The notes under the pieces are model-generated. The model worked only from the letters and a program-made list of their open reading frames with translations, searched no databases and had not been told where the DNA came from. The translations under genes were made by a program, and so were the position numbers. This document shows, one piece after another, positions 52,861 to 61,944 of a stretch of DNA of 64,000 bases. The first letter of the stretch is position 1; each line of letters starts with the position of its first letter. Source of the DNA: Spirosoma profusum (GTDB taxonomy: Bacteria; Bacteroidota; Bacteroidia; Cytophagales; Spirosomataceae); NCBI RefSeq assembly GCF_014699005.1, contig NZ_JACWZY010000002.1, positions 248,001 to 312,000 on the forward strand, given 5' to 3'.

Positions 52861-53577
52861 ATGTTTGAGGAAAAGCCGTATATTTATCCCAATTCGGTGC
52901 TCAACCAGATGAACCCATCGGTTATGGACTATCAAGCGCTCAAGAACCTGGTTAAACGGGGAGAGAGCAGCCACTTAGAGTTCAAGCTGAAAACAAATCA
53001 TCCCGAGAAAATTATCCGGGGCGTGGTAGCCTTCGCTAATACAAACGGCGGTATCATGCTCATCGGCGTCGGCGACGACAAGAAAATTGCGGGATTGAAA
53101 TACGCCGATGAAGACGAATACCTCCTCGTCCGGGCTATTAACAAATTTTGTTTTCCGCGCATTTCTTACACCATCGAGCGAGTACAGCTTTTGGATGAAC
53201 GGGAGGTTCTTGTCATCCGCGTGCCCCGCAGCGTCACTCGCCCCCACTATGTTATTCCCGATCCCGACAATCCCGACGACAAAAAGGCATACGTGCGAGT
53301 CGGTGATAAATCGGTGCAGGCGAGTCGCGAAGTGCGCGAAATTCTGAAAGGCGAACAGGCCGAACGGAATATCCGGTTTACCTACGGTGACAAAGAGCAT
53401 CTGCTCATGCAGCACCTCGGCGAGCATCCTAGTATCACCGTCGATCTGTTTGCGTCAATTGCGGGTATTTCGCGCCGGATTGCCTCCCGAACGCTCGTGC
53501 TGCTCGTATTGGCGCACGTACTGGAAATCCATCCCAGCGACGTAGTAGACCGGTATACAACGCGGGCCATGCAGTGA
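52861..53577 (+). CDS. AlbA_2/Schlafen-like ATP-binding domain protein
   Basis: A 238-residue protein with an AlbA_2 domain (about 25-150): ESSHLEFKLKTN, VVAFANTNGGIMLIGVGDD and RPHYVIPDPDNP...AYVRVGDKSVQAS. A short winged-helix-like C-terminal segment follows (about 175-238). Such proteins are often annotated as putative DNA-binding or transcriptional regulators; some relatives work in antiphage defence, but nothing else here suggests a defence locus. ATG at 52861 or at the internal 52909/52924 are possible starts. Confidence 0.85.
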   Translation: MFEEKPYIYPNSVLNQMNPSVMDYQALKNLVKRGESSHLEFKLKTNHPEKIIRGVVAFANTNGGIMLIGVGDDKKIAGLKYADEDEYLLVRAINKFCFPRISYTIERVQLLDEREVLVIRVPRSVTRPHYVIPDPDNPDDKKAYVRVGDKSVQASREVREILKGEQAERNIRFTYGDKEHLLMQHLGEHPSITVDLFASIAGISRRIASRTLVLLVLAHVLEIHPSDVVDRYTTRAMQ

Positions 53578-53659
53578 AATCGGCAACGTAGTGCGGTATG
53601 TTGACAGAAAGCCTTACTTTGTGATACGTTATGCCTGACGCATCACAACTCGTTTGACT

Positions 53660-55720
53660 ATGTCTAAATCGACCGCCGACCATAAACCGTTTGTTCCCGC
53701 AACGGAATCTCCTGCTGAATTTACCCTGAAAGCCATTATTACGGGCGCTGTTTTCGGCGTGCTGTTTGGCGCTGCTACCGTGTATTTATCGCTGAAAGCC
53801 GGGCTTTCGGTATCGGCTTCCATTCCGATTGCGGTACTGGCCATTTCGCTTGGGCGGAAATTCCTCAATACTACCATCCTCGAAAATAACATCATCCAGA
53901 CCACCGGCTCGGCGGGGGAAAGTATTGCGTCGGGAGTTGTGTTCACCATGCCGGGGTTTCTGTTTCTGACCAACGGCAGTGGCGCCGATTTCTTCAACTA
54001 CTGGACGATTCTGACACTGGCGATTCTGGGCGGTCTGATTGGCACGTTGATGATGATTCCGCTACGTCGGTCGCTGATTGTGCAGGAACATGGTACGTTG
54101 CCTTATCCTGAGGGAACGGCCTGTGCGTCAGTACTGATCGCTGGTGAAAAAGGCGGTGATTTCGCCAAAACAGCGTATCAGGGCCTGGGCGTAGCGCTGC
54201 TGTATGCTTTCCTGCAAAAAGTTTTACATCTGGTTGCTGAGGTCCCCGTCTGGGCGACGAAACAAACCAATCGCTATTTTCCGTCGGCGCAGGTTGCGGG
54301 CGAAATTACTCCGGAATATCTGGGAGTTGGCTACATCATCGGTTTTCGGATTTCGGCTGTATTGGTCGGTGGAGGGATTCTGGCTTGGCTTGGTCTGATT
54401 CCGTTACTGGCGACGTTAGTACCGGGCGATACCATTGCGCTGCAACTTCAAAAACTTGGCTATCTCGCCAATCTGCAAACGGCGGGCGGTCCCGGTGGCT
54501 GGGATCCAACGACGCATACGTTCAACGATACGGCAGCGGCTGTTTACCGAGCCTACATCCGGCAAATTGGTGCGGGAGCTGTAACTGCGGGCGGATTCAT
54601 GACGCTGATCAAGACCATTCCGACCATTGTTTCGTCGTTTAAGCAAAGTTTCAGTAAGGCGTCGATGAGTGCTATCGAAAAAGAAGAAAAGCTGAGCAAT
54701 GGTAACCGTACACCTCGTACGGAGCAGGATTTGAGCGTTCGGATTGTGGTTATCGGTAGCATTGCGCTGGCAGGATTGATGGTTGTGCTACCGCAAATTC
54801 CGGGCGATTCCGTTCTGACCAAGCTGCTGATTGCGTTACTGGTCATCATATTTGGATTTTTCTTCGTCACGGTTTCCAGCCGAATCGTTGGTCTGATTGG
54901 GTCGAGTTCGTCACCAGTATCAGGGATGACCATTGCTACGATTATGGGTACCTCACTGGTTTTCATCGGCTTCGGCCTGACGGGAAAACTATATGAACCG
55001 GCGGTACTGGTAGTGGGTAGCATGATTTGCGTGGCGGCTGCCAACGCGGGCGGTACGTCGCAGGATTTAAAAACCGGCTATCTGGTCGGTGCTACGCCTA
55101 AATACCAGCAGATGGCGTTGTTTATCGGTGTGATTGTGTCGTCATTGGTTGTGGGAGCTACGGTGAAAGTTCTGGATACGCCCACGCCTGATTTGCTGGC
55201 GCAGGGCATCACCCACGCCATTGGTTCCGATAAATTTCCGGCTCCGCAGGGAACGTTGATGGCTACGTTAATCAAAGGGCTTTTGTCGTTTAATCTCGAC
55301 TGGCAGTTTGTGTTGGTTGGCGCTTTCATCGCCTTTGTATTTGAACTAGTTGGTGTGAGTGCGCTGGCTTTTGCCGTCGGGCTTTACCTGCCTCTTTCCA
55401 CTACGTTACCTATTTTCACAGGTGGACTCGTGAAAGCAATTGCCGATTGGAATGCCAAACGGAAAGGCATCGTAGAGGAAGATGCCGATTTAGGAAAAGG
55501 TAGTCTCTTTGCTACTGGACTGGTGGCTGGTGGGGCGCTGGCAGGTGTGCTTGTGGCGTTGCTATCAGTCAATGAGTCAATTTATAATGGTCTGGCTGTC
55601 CTAACGCTGGAACCTGCTTTGGCCGATACGTTGGGCGAGGGCGGTTATATGACTTTGGGTGCATTAGCCTTTATAGGATTAGCGACAATTTTATGGCGTG
55701 TGGCGGAAAACAGGAGATAA
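53660..55720 (+). CDS. OPT-family oligopeptide/metal-chelate transporter
   Basis: This 686-residue membrane protein has about 15-16 hydrophobic helices. The family hallmark near the N-terminus is FTLKAIITGAVFGVLFGAAT (about 23-42), followed by QTTGSAGESIASGVVFTMPG and LPYPEGTACA. OPT carriers import peptides or metal-chelates with protons. The ATG at 53660 is preferred over a TTG at 53654. Confidence 0.93.
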   Translation: MSKSTADHKPFVPATESPAEFTLKAIITGAVFGVLFGAATVYLSLKAGLSVSASIPIAVLAISLGRKFLNTTILENNIIQTTGSAGESIASGVVFTMPGFLFLTNGSGADFFNYWTILTLAILGGLIGTLMMIPLRRSLIVQEHGTLPYPEGTACASVLIAGEKGGDFAKTAYQGLGVALLYAFLQKVLHLVAEVPVWATKQTNRYFPSAQVAGEITPEYLGVGYIIGFRISAVLVGGGILAWLGLIPLLATLVPGDTIALQLQKLGYLANLQTAGGPGGWDPTTHTFNDTAAAVYRAYIRQIGAGAVTAGGFMTLIKTIPTIVSSFKQSFSKASMSAIEKEEKLSNGNRTPRTEQDLSVRIVVIGSIALAGLMVVLPQIPGDSVLTKLLIALLVIIFGFFFVTVSSRIVGLIGSSSSPVSGMTIATIMGTSLVFIGFGLTGKLYEPAVLVVGSMICVAAANAGGTSQDLKTGYLVGATPKYQQMALFIGVIVSSLVVGATVKVLDTPTPDLLAQGITHAIGSDKFPAPQGTLMATLIKGLLSFNLDWQFVLVGAFIAFVFELVGVSALAFAVGLYLPLSTTLPIFTGGLVKAIADWNAKRKGIVEEDADLGKGSLFATGLVAGGALAGVLVALLSVNESIYNGLAVLTLEPALADTLGEGGYMTLGALAFIGLATILWRVAENRR

Positions 55721-55814
55721 GGGCGGAGTAAGCCGTTTGATAGATATATGAAGGTGAATACGTATAGAACAGAGTGGCCAATCCTTTGTCAGGATAATTC
55801 CTCTTCTCTAAACC

Positions 55815-56375
55815 ATGCTCACTACGTTGTCTGCGTTTTTCAACCGAATTTCCTCCTGGAAAACGCTGCTTTTGGCCATTGCGCTCTACGTGCCTTTCCC
55901 GATCTACTTCTTTAAAAATCTTCAGTTGCAGATGAAGGACCTGGCGCTCAAGGCCGTTGATCCAATTGATCTGCTGTTTGGATACGATCCGGCTCGTATT
56001 ATCGAGATGATTGGCTGTTATGGGCCTGAAGGCCGGGCGGTGTATGCGCAGGGCGAAATGACAATTGATCTTGCTTATCCGATTATTTATACCGCGCTGT
56101 GCTGCATTATTCTTACGTTGCTATTCCGGAATCGAACGTATGCCCCATTTCCGCTGGTGAACGTATTTCCGGTTGCCGTGCTCGTGATGGATTATCTGGA
56201 AAATGCCTGTATCGTTTACCTGATCAAAAGTTATCCCGATTTATCGAGCCTGATTGCCTCACTTTGTTCCATATTTACCAATCTGAAATGGGGGCTTTTT
56301 TTTGTCGTTGTTGCGCTGGCAGTTTATGGACTGATACGACTCGCCATCGGCGGGCGACAAAAACAGGTTGCCTGA
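55815..56375 (+). CDS. Integral membrane protein, unknown function
   Basis: A 186-residue protein with about four membrane helices: TLLLAIALYVPFPIYFF (about 15-31), PIIYTALCCIILTLLF, VNVFPVAVLVMDYLENACIV and a last one near LFFVVVALAVYGLIRL. A periplasmic loop holds GYDPARIIEMIGCYGPEGRA. Not recognised as a named family. It ends two bases before the converging P1 peptidase gene. Confidence 0.75.
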   Translation: MLTTLSAFFNRISSWKTLLLAIALYVPFPIYFFKNLQLQMKDLALKAVDPIDLLFGYDPARIIEMIGCYGPEGRAVYAQGEMTIDLAYPIIYTALCCIILTLLFRNRTYAPFPLVNVFPVAVLVMDYLENACIVYLIKSYPDLSSLIASLCSIFTNLKWGLFFVVVALAVYGLIRLAIGGRQKQVA

Positions 56376-56376
56376 A

Positions 56377-57519
56377 TTATCGGGCTTGTCCTGCATTCTT
56401 CAGGATCTCCACTACCTTTTCAACAGGCAACCGTTCGATTCGATGCCCCTGATGTCCGGTAAGTGTTTTGGCAGCAAAGAGCGAATTGATGATGGCTTCT
56501 TCGGTAGCTTCAATGGCTGCCATAAACAGCGGTGATACGTTGTCGTTACGTAGCAGCTTGACCTCATCAAAAGCATTTTTGCTCGCGTGAGGAATCTGGT
56601 AAGCGGTTGAAACCGCAATGACGTAATCGCCACTACCATTAGACGCAATTCCTCCTGTGTGTCCCAATCCCAGGAAAGCGCGTTTGGCTAAACGTTTGAG
56701 ATTGCGGGCATCCAGTGGCGCGTCGGTCAAAACGACCATCATGCATGAACCGTCGAGGTTATCTTTGAATTCGTAACGTCCCAGCGCCACGCCAACAGGT
56801 ACGCCGGCAATCTGCAACGTACCGCCAAAATTCGTTTGCACCAGTACCCCAACCGTATAGCCGCCCAGCGAAGCAGGTAACTTCCGCGAGGACGTACCAA
56901 TGCCGCCTTTAAACCCAAAACAGATCGTGCCGGTGCCAGCTCCCACGTTTCCTTCCTCAACCGGCCCCGTTTTCGCCTGCTGAATAGCATCTATTACGTT
57001 CTGTTTCGTTACGTGTCTGCCACGAATGTCATTCAGAAAACCATCGTTGGTTTCGCCCACCACCGGATTCACGGAACGTATCTGTTCATTTCCCGACTGA
57101 GATAGGGTATAATCGATAATGGCGTCGGCAGCGGTTGGTACGTTCAACGTATTGGTCAGCACAATAGGCGTTTCTAACGTACCAAGCTCCTCTACCTGAC
57201 TGTAGCCCGCCAGTTTCCCGAACCCGTTGCCAATGTAAATAGCCGCCGGACTTTTCTGTTGAAACTGATTTCCAACATGAGGTAAAATAGCCGTAACGCC
57301 CGTTCGCACATTTTCTCCATGATTCAGCGTTACCTGCCCAACTCGAACGCCCGGTACGTCGGTAATGGCATTTAACTGACCAGTAGGCATTACCCCAAAA
57401 CGGATTCCGTACTCGCGGGGGCGTTTAGATGCCTGCGCCATGCTGGTGTAGGAGGATAGTGCGAATACAATCGCGAGAGTGAGCGAGTAATGTAGCGAAT
57501 GGGCCATCTGATGAAGCAT
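56377..57519 (-). CDS. P1 (DmpA/BapA) family aminopeptidase
   Basis: This 380-residue protein has a signal peptide (ending SMAQA) and the self-processing Ntn-type peptidase fold of family S58. The start GVMPTGQLNAITDVPGVRVG (about 42-61) and the cleavage/nucleophile region ASNGSGDYVIAVSTAYQIP (about 293-311), with a candidate nucleophile serine in GSGD, are characteristic. The family releases N-terminal residues, often D- or beta-amino acids, from peptides. Export suggests a periplasmic role. Confidence 0.9.
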   Translation of the reverse strand: MLHQMAHSLHYSLTLAIVFALSSYTSMAQASKRPREYGIRFGVMPTGQLNAITDVPGVRVGQVTLNHGENVRTGVTAILPHVGNQFQQKSPAAIYIGNGFGKLAGYSQVEELGTLETPIVLTNTLNVPTAADAIIDYTLSQSGNEQIRSVNPVVGETNDGFLNDIRGRHVTKQNVIDAIQQAKTGPVEEGNVGAGTGTICFGFKGGIGTSSRKLPASLGGYTVGVLVQTNFGGTLQIAGVPVGVALGRYEFKDNLDGSCMMVVLTDAPLDARNLKRLAKRAFLGLGHTGGIASNGSGDYVIAVSTAYQIPHASKNAFDEVKLLRNDNVSPLFMAAIEATEEAIINSLFAAKTLTGHQGHRIERLPVEKVVEILKNAGQAR

Positions 57520-57536
57520 TTAAGCTTCAAGATACG

Positions 57537-57995
57537 TTAGCGGCAATCTATTTTCATCAAAACGTACTCGTAAGATTGCTCTGGATTTTTCAACACCCAT
57601 TTACCTTGTTTCTCGATACGTTCGCCTTCGCGCCAGGTGATGCCGTCACCTTTCAACGTGAAAATTACCTCATACGGTTGCGTGACACCCTCACCAGACC
57701 GCTGCCAATCGGCTTCTATCCGATTGCTGGTCAGTAGTTTTCCCCGAATGGCGCCACGAGCCCGATCTTTCTCAAACGGCAATACGTTCAAGTCGCCCGT
57801 TACGTTGGTGCCATTTACGTAAAGACGTAACGTAGTAGAATCGCGACCCACGATCTGCCGAAAACAGAGCGTATCAGGTGGTGGGCTCACTGAATTGACC
57901 AGCGAGTCGGTAGGAGCCGATACAGATTTGGCGTTACGTTCACCACAGGAGTTCAGTAAGGCCAACGCAATAATAGAACTCAGGAAAAGGCGCAT
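57537..57995 (-). CDS. Predicted lipoprotein, unknown function
   Basis: A 152-residue protein with a lipobox (ALLNSCGE, cysteine at residue 17). A beta-rich domain follows, with FRQIVGRDSTTLRLYVNGTN and EADWQRSGEGVTQPYEVIFT. It is probably anchored in the outer membrane. No family recognised. The next upstream gene on this strand encodes CbpM, 18 bases away. Confidence 0.78.
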   Translation of the reverse strand: MRLFLSSIIALALLNSCGERNAKSVSAPTDSLVNSVSPPPDTLCFRQIVGRDSTTLRLYVNGTNVTGDLNVLPFEKDRARGAIRGKLLTSNRIEADWQRSGEGVTQPYEVIFTLKGDGITWREGERIEKQGKWVLKNPEQSYEYVLMKIDCR

Positions 57996-58013
57996 AATTT
58001 TGGCGATTGGGTG

Positions 58014-58310
58014 CTAACGGGGCTCATAAAAAAACAGACGATTCTGTAAGTGCAATACCTGTTCTTGCAGGCTCTCAACACGATCTAACAGATCGCTCAC
58101 TACGTCGAGGTCATCGACGTGAATGGACAAATCCTGATGCAGCCGGACAAATTTTTCCAGGCGCGTCAATTGCTCTGGCTCGACGTAGCGAATCTGCTCG
58201 ACAATCGTGGTTTCGATCAGCCCGTTGTCGGCCAGACTTTCGACAAAAGTGATTTCTATATGGTGATGCCGACAAAACTCGCGGACGGAAATTAAATGGG
58301 TCGTTTGCAT
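58014..58310 (-). CDS. cbpM: Chaperone modulator CbpM
   Basis: A 98-residue MerR-like protein with an N-terminal helix-turn-helix (LISVREFCRHHHIEITFVES) and a coiled C-terminal segment (LDRVESLQEQVLHLQNRLFF). CbpM binds and inhibits the J-domain co-chaperone CbpA. It lies 12 bases downstream of cbpA, the usual pairing. Confidence 0.88.
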   Translation of the reverse strand: MQTTHLISVREFCRHHHIEITFVESLADNGLIETTIVEQIRYVEPEQLTRLEKFVRLHQDLSIHVDDLDVVSDLLDRVESLQEQVLHLQNRLFFYEPR

Positions 58311-58322
58311 AAGGTCAGTACG

Positions 58323-59225
58323 TTATAGGGCAGCCAGTTGGCGGAATAGTTCTTTCTGTTGCTCAGTCAGGTTGGTTGGTAGTTTTATTTGCCACTGGAC
58401 GTAGAGATCCCCGAATTTGCCGTCCTGTTTGTAAATCGGAAATCCTTTGCCCTTCAATCTGACTTTGGTACCATTCTGCGTTTCGGGCGGAACGGTCAGT
58501 TTCACTTTACTGTCGAGCGTTTCAATGATTTTTTCGCCACCCAGCAACGCCGTATATAGATCAATTTCTTCGTCGACGTATAAATCATTGCCTTTCCGTT
58601 TGTAGCGATTATCGTCGGCAATGACGAACGTAATGTACAAGTCGCCGTTGGGTCCGTTATTTACGCCCGGTGCACCATAACCTGCCAGCTTAATTTTCTG
58701 CCCGTTTTCGATACCGGCTGGAACCGTGATGCGTATATTTTTTCCATTCACGGTCATGGTTTGTTTGTGCGTTGTGTAAGCATCGCGCAGATTCAGATTG
58801 AGTTCGGCCTGGTAATCCTGCCCTCTGAACGTAGCCTGCTGCCGACCTCGCGCCCCGCCTTCCTGACCAAATAACGAGGATAGAAAATCGGAGAAATCTG
58901 CGCCACCGAAACCGCTCGAAAAATCATAATCTCCAGCGTCGCCCTGCGCGTATTGCTGACGGGATTGCTGTTGCCGCCGGGCTTGCTCAAACTGTTCGGC
59001 ATGTTGCCAGTCTTTTCCGTACTGATCGTATTTCTTCCGTTTTTCCGGATCGCTCAGTACTTCGTTGGCCTCGTTAATCTGCTGAAACTTCTTGTTCGCT
59101 TCAGCATCGTTCGGATTTAAATCGGGATGATGTTTCCGCGCCAGTTTCCGATACGCTTTCTTAATATCGTCGTCTGAGGCCGTTTTCGGGAGACCCAGTA
59201 CGTTATAATAATCGACAAAATCCAT
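58323..59225 (-). CDS. cbpA: DnaJ-class co-chaperone CbpA
   Basis: This 300-residue protein has an N-terminal J-domain ([20 protein letters not shown], about 6-25, with HPD in RKHHPDLNP that activates Hsp70), a Gly/Gln-rich linker (about 85-130) and two DnaJ C-terminal beta-domains. It lacks the four-CxxCxGxG zinc finger of DnaJ, which identifies it as CbpA type. Confidence 0.93.
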   Translation of the reverse strand: MDFVDYYNVLGLPKTASDDDIKKAYRKLARKHHPDLNPNDAEANKKFQQINEANEVLSDPEKRKKYDQYGKDWQHAEQFEQARRQQQSRQQYAQGDAGDYDFSSGFGGADFSDFLSSLFGQEGGARGRQQATFRGQDYQAELNLNLRDAYTTHKQTMTVNGKNIRITVPAGIENGQKIKLAGYGAPGVNNGPNGDLYITFVIADDNRYKRKGNDLYVDEEIDLYTALLGGEKIIETLDSKVKLTVPPETQNGTKVRLKGKGFPIYKQDGKFGDLYVQWQIKLPTNLTEQQKELFRQLAAL

Positions 59226-59373
59226 GTTGGGTGGGAGGGATAAAAGTGTCTGCTACGTTATAAACAAGGAACAGTATGAGAAGGTTGTTTAAGACTATTG
59301 TTCAGGGCTCTGCAAGGCGGAACGAACTAAAGATTCACGTATCTTGCCGACGAAAATTTAATTCAATACGTTT

Positions 59374-59871
59374 ATGCAATCTATTCGAACAACCCTCCTT
59401 TACGCTCTGGTATTTTTTGCTACGTTCACTTCTTACGCCCAGACTAAAAACGCTACGTTGGCTGATGTCAGTTTTATGGAAGGACGTTGGCGCGGTATGT
59501 TCAATGGTGGTCCTATTGATGCTGCATGGGTAGCTCCCGAAGGCGATAACCTGACGGGTTTCATGCGGATGATGAAAGACAACAAAGTGACCATGTACGA
59601 AATGCTCATTTTCGAGCAAACCGAACAGGGGCCAATTGTGCTGGTGAAGCACTTCAAACCCGGTCTGATCGGGCAGGAAGAGAAGGACGTATCAGACCGT
59701 TATTCTTTCGTTGAAGCCAAAAAAGATTACGCGCTTTTTGAGAAAATCGACCATTCGATACGTATCATTTACGAAAAACGCGGACCGAACCAATTAGCGA
59801 TTCAACGTGGTCAGCAGAAAGATGGCAAGTGGGATTTTAAAGACCTATTCGTCTTTAATCGAGTCAAGTAA
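59374..59871 (+). CDS. DUF6265 exported protein
   Basis: A 165-residue protein with a signal peptide (LLYALVFFATFTSYAQ) and a DUF6265 lipocalin-like domain: VSFMEGRWRGMFNGGPIDAA (about 33-52), FMRMMKDNKVTMYEML and a series of beta-strands ending KWDFKDLFVFNRVK. Function unknown. It is divergent from cbpA. Confidence 0.82.
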   Translation: MQSIRTTLLYALVFFATFTSYAQTKNATLADVSFMEGRWRGMFNGGPIDAAWVAPEGDNLTGFMRMMKDNKVTMYEMLIFEQTEQGPIVLVKHFKPGLIGQEEKDVSDRYSFVEAKKDYALFEKIDHSIRIIYEKRGPNQLAIQRGQQKDGKWDFKDLFVFNRVK

Positions 59872-59887
59872 AGCCAGAAACATTACG

Positions 59888-60538
59888 TTACTCGCGTTCA
59901 AACGAATACGATTTGCCGGGTTCTAAAAGCGGATGCAGTCCTTCAAGGCCATCGTCTGAAAGAGTATATGCTTGATTCTCAAAGAAAACGTCCATAATCC
60001 AGGGCTCAAACCGGAATTCGTAATAATTATGCGCTTTATTCGTGATCGGAAATACGGAATAACGCTCTGGCGCAAACTCGAAACGTAGCGAAATCGCTTC
60101 GTTTTGTGGCTGTTTGAGAAAAGATACTTCGCCCTTTTCGTTGGTTATCTGGCGTTGAACGTCCGTGCCATTTTTGACCGCACTCTCCACGTGGCGAAGT
60201 AGATTGGTATTTGGGTCAACTATGCGGATAGTCAGCTTATTCCCTGGAACCGTTTTGCTGGTAACTAAAGCGAAATCTTTGGGTGGGCGCTGGCTACTGG
60301 TTAATATAACTTGTTTACCCTGTAGTTTCCAGGTACCCTTACCGAATCGATCGAGCGCTCCGTAGACGAAGAAAAACTCAAACGTAAAGTCGTCATTGAG
60401 TTTGATACCTGAACCTACTTCCTGAACTCCTCTCAGATAGTATTCGCCGGCCAGAGATTTTGGCGTTGGTTGGGCATTGGATGTAGTCATGAATAGGCTT
60501 GCTACGGATATAGCGGTTAACAAATGAAATAAGCGCAT
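59888..60538 (-). CDS. Exported protein, unknown function
   Basis: A 216-residue protein with a signal peptide (MRLFHLLTAISVASLFMTTS, ending NAQ) and a beta-rich mature part with GEYYLRGVQEVGSGIKLNDD and FRFEPWIMDVFFENQAY. Not recognised as a named family. The longer frame to 60592 adds a non-signal extension; 60538 is preferred. Confidence 0.75.
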   Translation of the reverse strand: MRLFHLLTAISVASLFMTTSNAQPTPKSLAGEYYLRGVQEVGSGIKLNDDFTFEFFFVYGALDRFGKGTWKLQGKQVILTSSQRPPKDFALVTSKTVPGNKLTIRIVDPNTNLLRHVESAVKNGTDVQRQITNEKGEVSFLKQPQNEAISLRFEFAPERYSVFPITNKAHNYYEFRFEPWIMDVFFENQAYTLSDDGLEGLHPLLEPGKSYSFERE

Positions 60539-60732
60539 AAGTAATTTGTTTATCAAAACTATGCAGTAGCAACACGTAGCATCCACTGACAACTAATACC
60601 AGGAGCGAACGAGTTAATAAGCGGAGGTATTACCTGGTTAATGGGCTGGCTGGCGCAGTCGTTATGACGAAGGATTTATTCCCGGCTTGTTCATGTTAGG
60701 ACTCTAGATTTTCGCGTTCAACTGATTACATC

Positions 60733-61230
60733 ATGACTCCTGATTCATACACAATACCCGACCAAACTCGTATTGGTCATGTGCATCTGAAAGTAGCTGA
60801 TATAGACCGCGCATTGGCGTTTTACCGGGATTTGCTGGGTTTCTCGCTCGTGACGATGTACGGGAAGGATGCTGCTTTTATTTCAGCGGGTGGTTATCAC
60901 CATCATATTGGATTGAATACGTGGTACAGTAAAAACATGCCGCCAGCGCCGATACGTAGTGCCGGTTTATTTCATACAGCCATATTGTACCCGACTCGCC
61001 GGGATTTGGCCGTAGCTTTAAAACGGCTTATCGACGCAAAATATCCACTTACGGGTGCTTCTGACCACGGCGTATCGGAAGCATTATATCTAAATGATCC
61101 CGATCAGAATGGAGTAGAATTATACTGGGATCGACCTAAAGAAGAGTGGCCGCTTACGCCAGATGGTTCAATCGAGATGTACACGCGTTCGCTTGATCTG
61201 GAGGGATTGCTACGTGAAATAAAGAACTAG
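60733..61230 (+). CDS. VOC-superfamily (glyoxalase/dioxygenase-like) protein
   Basis: This 165-residue protein has a metal-binding VOC fold: IGHVHLKVADIDRALAFYRD (about 13-32, first metal histidine), AFISAGGYHHHIGLNTW (about 55-71) and GVELYWDRP (glutamate ligand, about 134-142). It resembles one half of CatE-type catechol 2,3-dioxygenases, but the substrate cannot be read from the sequence. A 26-bp palindromic terminator follows. Confidence 0.88.
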   Translation: MTPDSYTIPDQTRIGHVHLKVADIDRALAFYRDLLGFSLVTMYGKDAAFISAGGYHHHIGLNTWYSKNMPPAPIRSAGLFHTAILYPTRRDLAVALKRLIDAKYPLTGASDHGVSEALYLNDPDQNGVELYWDRPKEEWPLTPDGSIEMYTRSLDLEGLLREIKN

Positions 61231-61232
61231 CT

Positions 61233-61290
61233 ACGTAGCATAAAAAAGAGAGAGCCATAATAATATGGCTCTCTCTTTTTTATGCTACGT
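61233..61290. terminator. Perfect 26-bp bidirectional terminator containing ACGTAGC/GCTACGT
   Basis: Arms at 61233-61258 and 61265-61290 are perfectly complementary with a 6-base loop (AATAAT). The A/T tracts needed for termination lie inside the stem, and the outer end of each arm is the word ACGTAGC or GCTACGT. It separates two converging genes. Confidence 0.85.
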
Positions 61291-61299
61291 TATAAAACT

Positions 61300-61893
61300 C
61301 TATAAAGGAGTCAGTTCCAAATTTTTCCAGCGGACTTTGATTCCGCCACCGTCATGAATCTGTAAGGCGATACCTCCTTCGCCTTTGCCAATTTTTTCAT
61401 CGTTGAAATCAACCATTGACGTACCATTCAGAAACGTTTGTACGTGATCGCCCTCAACACGGATGCGGAGTTTGTTCCATTCGCCGGGTTTTAGGATGTT
61501 TTCTTTTTCATCGGGAATTTGGACGAGCCAGTTCCGGCCGTACGATTCGTAAATGCCACCTGTATCGTGATTCGGTGGAGCTACTTCTACCTGCCAGCCG
61601 CTCACTTTCGTTCCTTCAACCGTAGAACGGAAAAAGACACCACTGTTGCCGTTGGCTTCCTGTTTGAACTCCAGCGTGAGATCGAAGTTTTTGTAAAATT
61701 TCTCGGTAGCCAGGTAGCCGTATTTTTTGTCAGGACCGCTTTCACAAATCAGTTCGCCATTCTCTACGTACCATTTTTCGGTGCCGTAGATTTTCCAACC
61801 AGTCAGGTCCTTGCCGTTAAACAGATTAATTTTTTTCAGGGGAGCCGTAAAGGCTAAAACGGTCAGTAAACCAAGGATGAAACAATATTTCAT
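61300..61893 (-). CDS. DUF1080 (3-keto-disaccharide hydrolase-like) exported protein
   Basis: A 197-residue protein with a signal peptide and the DUF1080 concanavalin-like fold: INLFNGKDLTGWKIYGTEKW (about 22-41), LEFKQEANGNSGVFFRSTV and a closing GGIALQIHDGGGIKVRWKNL. Some members act on 3-keto-glycosides; activity here is inferred. Confidence 0.88.
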   Translation of the reverse strand: MKYCFILGLLTVLAFTAPLKKINLFNGKDLTGWKIYGTEKWYVENGELICESGPDKKYGYLATEKFYKNFDLTLEFKQEANGNSGVFFRSTVEGTKVSGWQVEVAPPNHDTGGIYESYGRNWLVQIPDEKENILKPGEWNKLRIRVEGDHVQTFLNGTSMVDFNDEKIGKGEGGIALQIHDGGGIKVRWKNLELTPL

Positions 61894-61944
61894 TAGCTAA
61901 AAAATTAAAAGTGAATGAATGATACGTAGCAATCAGGGCGATTA

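Noticed and set aside
59276-59533. 85-codon plus-strand frame overlapping the DUF6265 gene
   Set aside because: It overlaps the gene out of frame, has no family signature and covers its promoter region.
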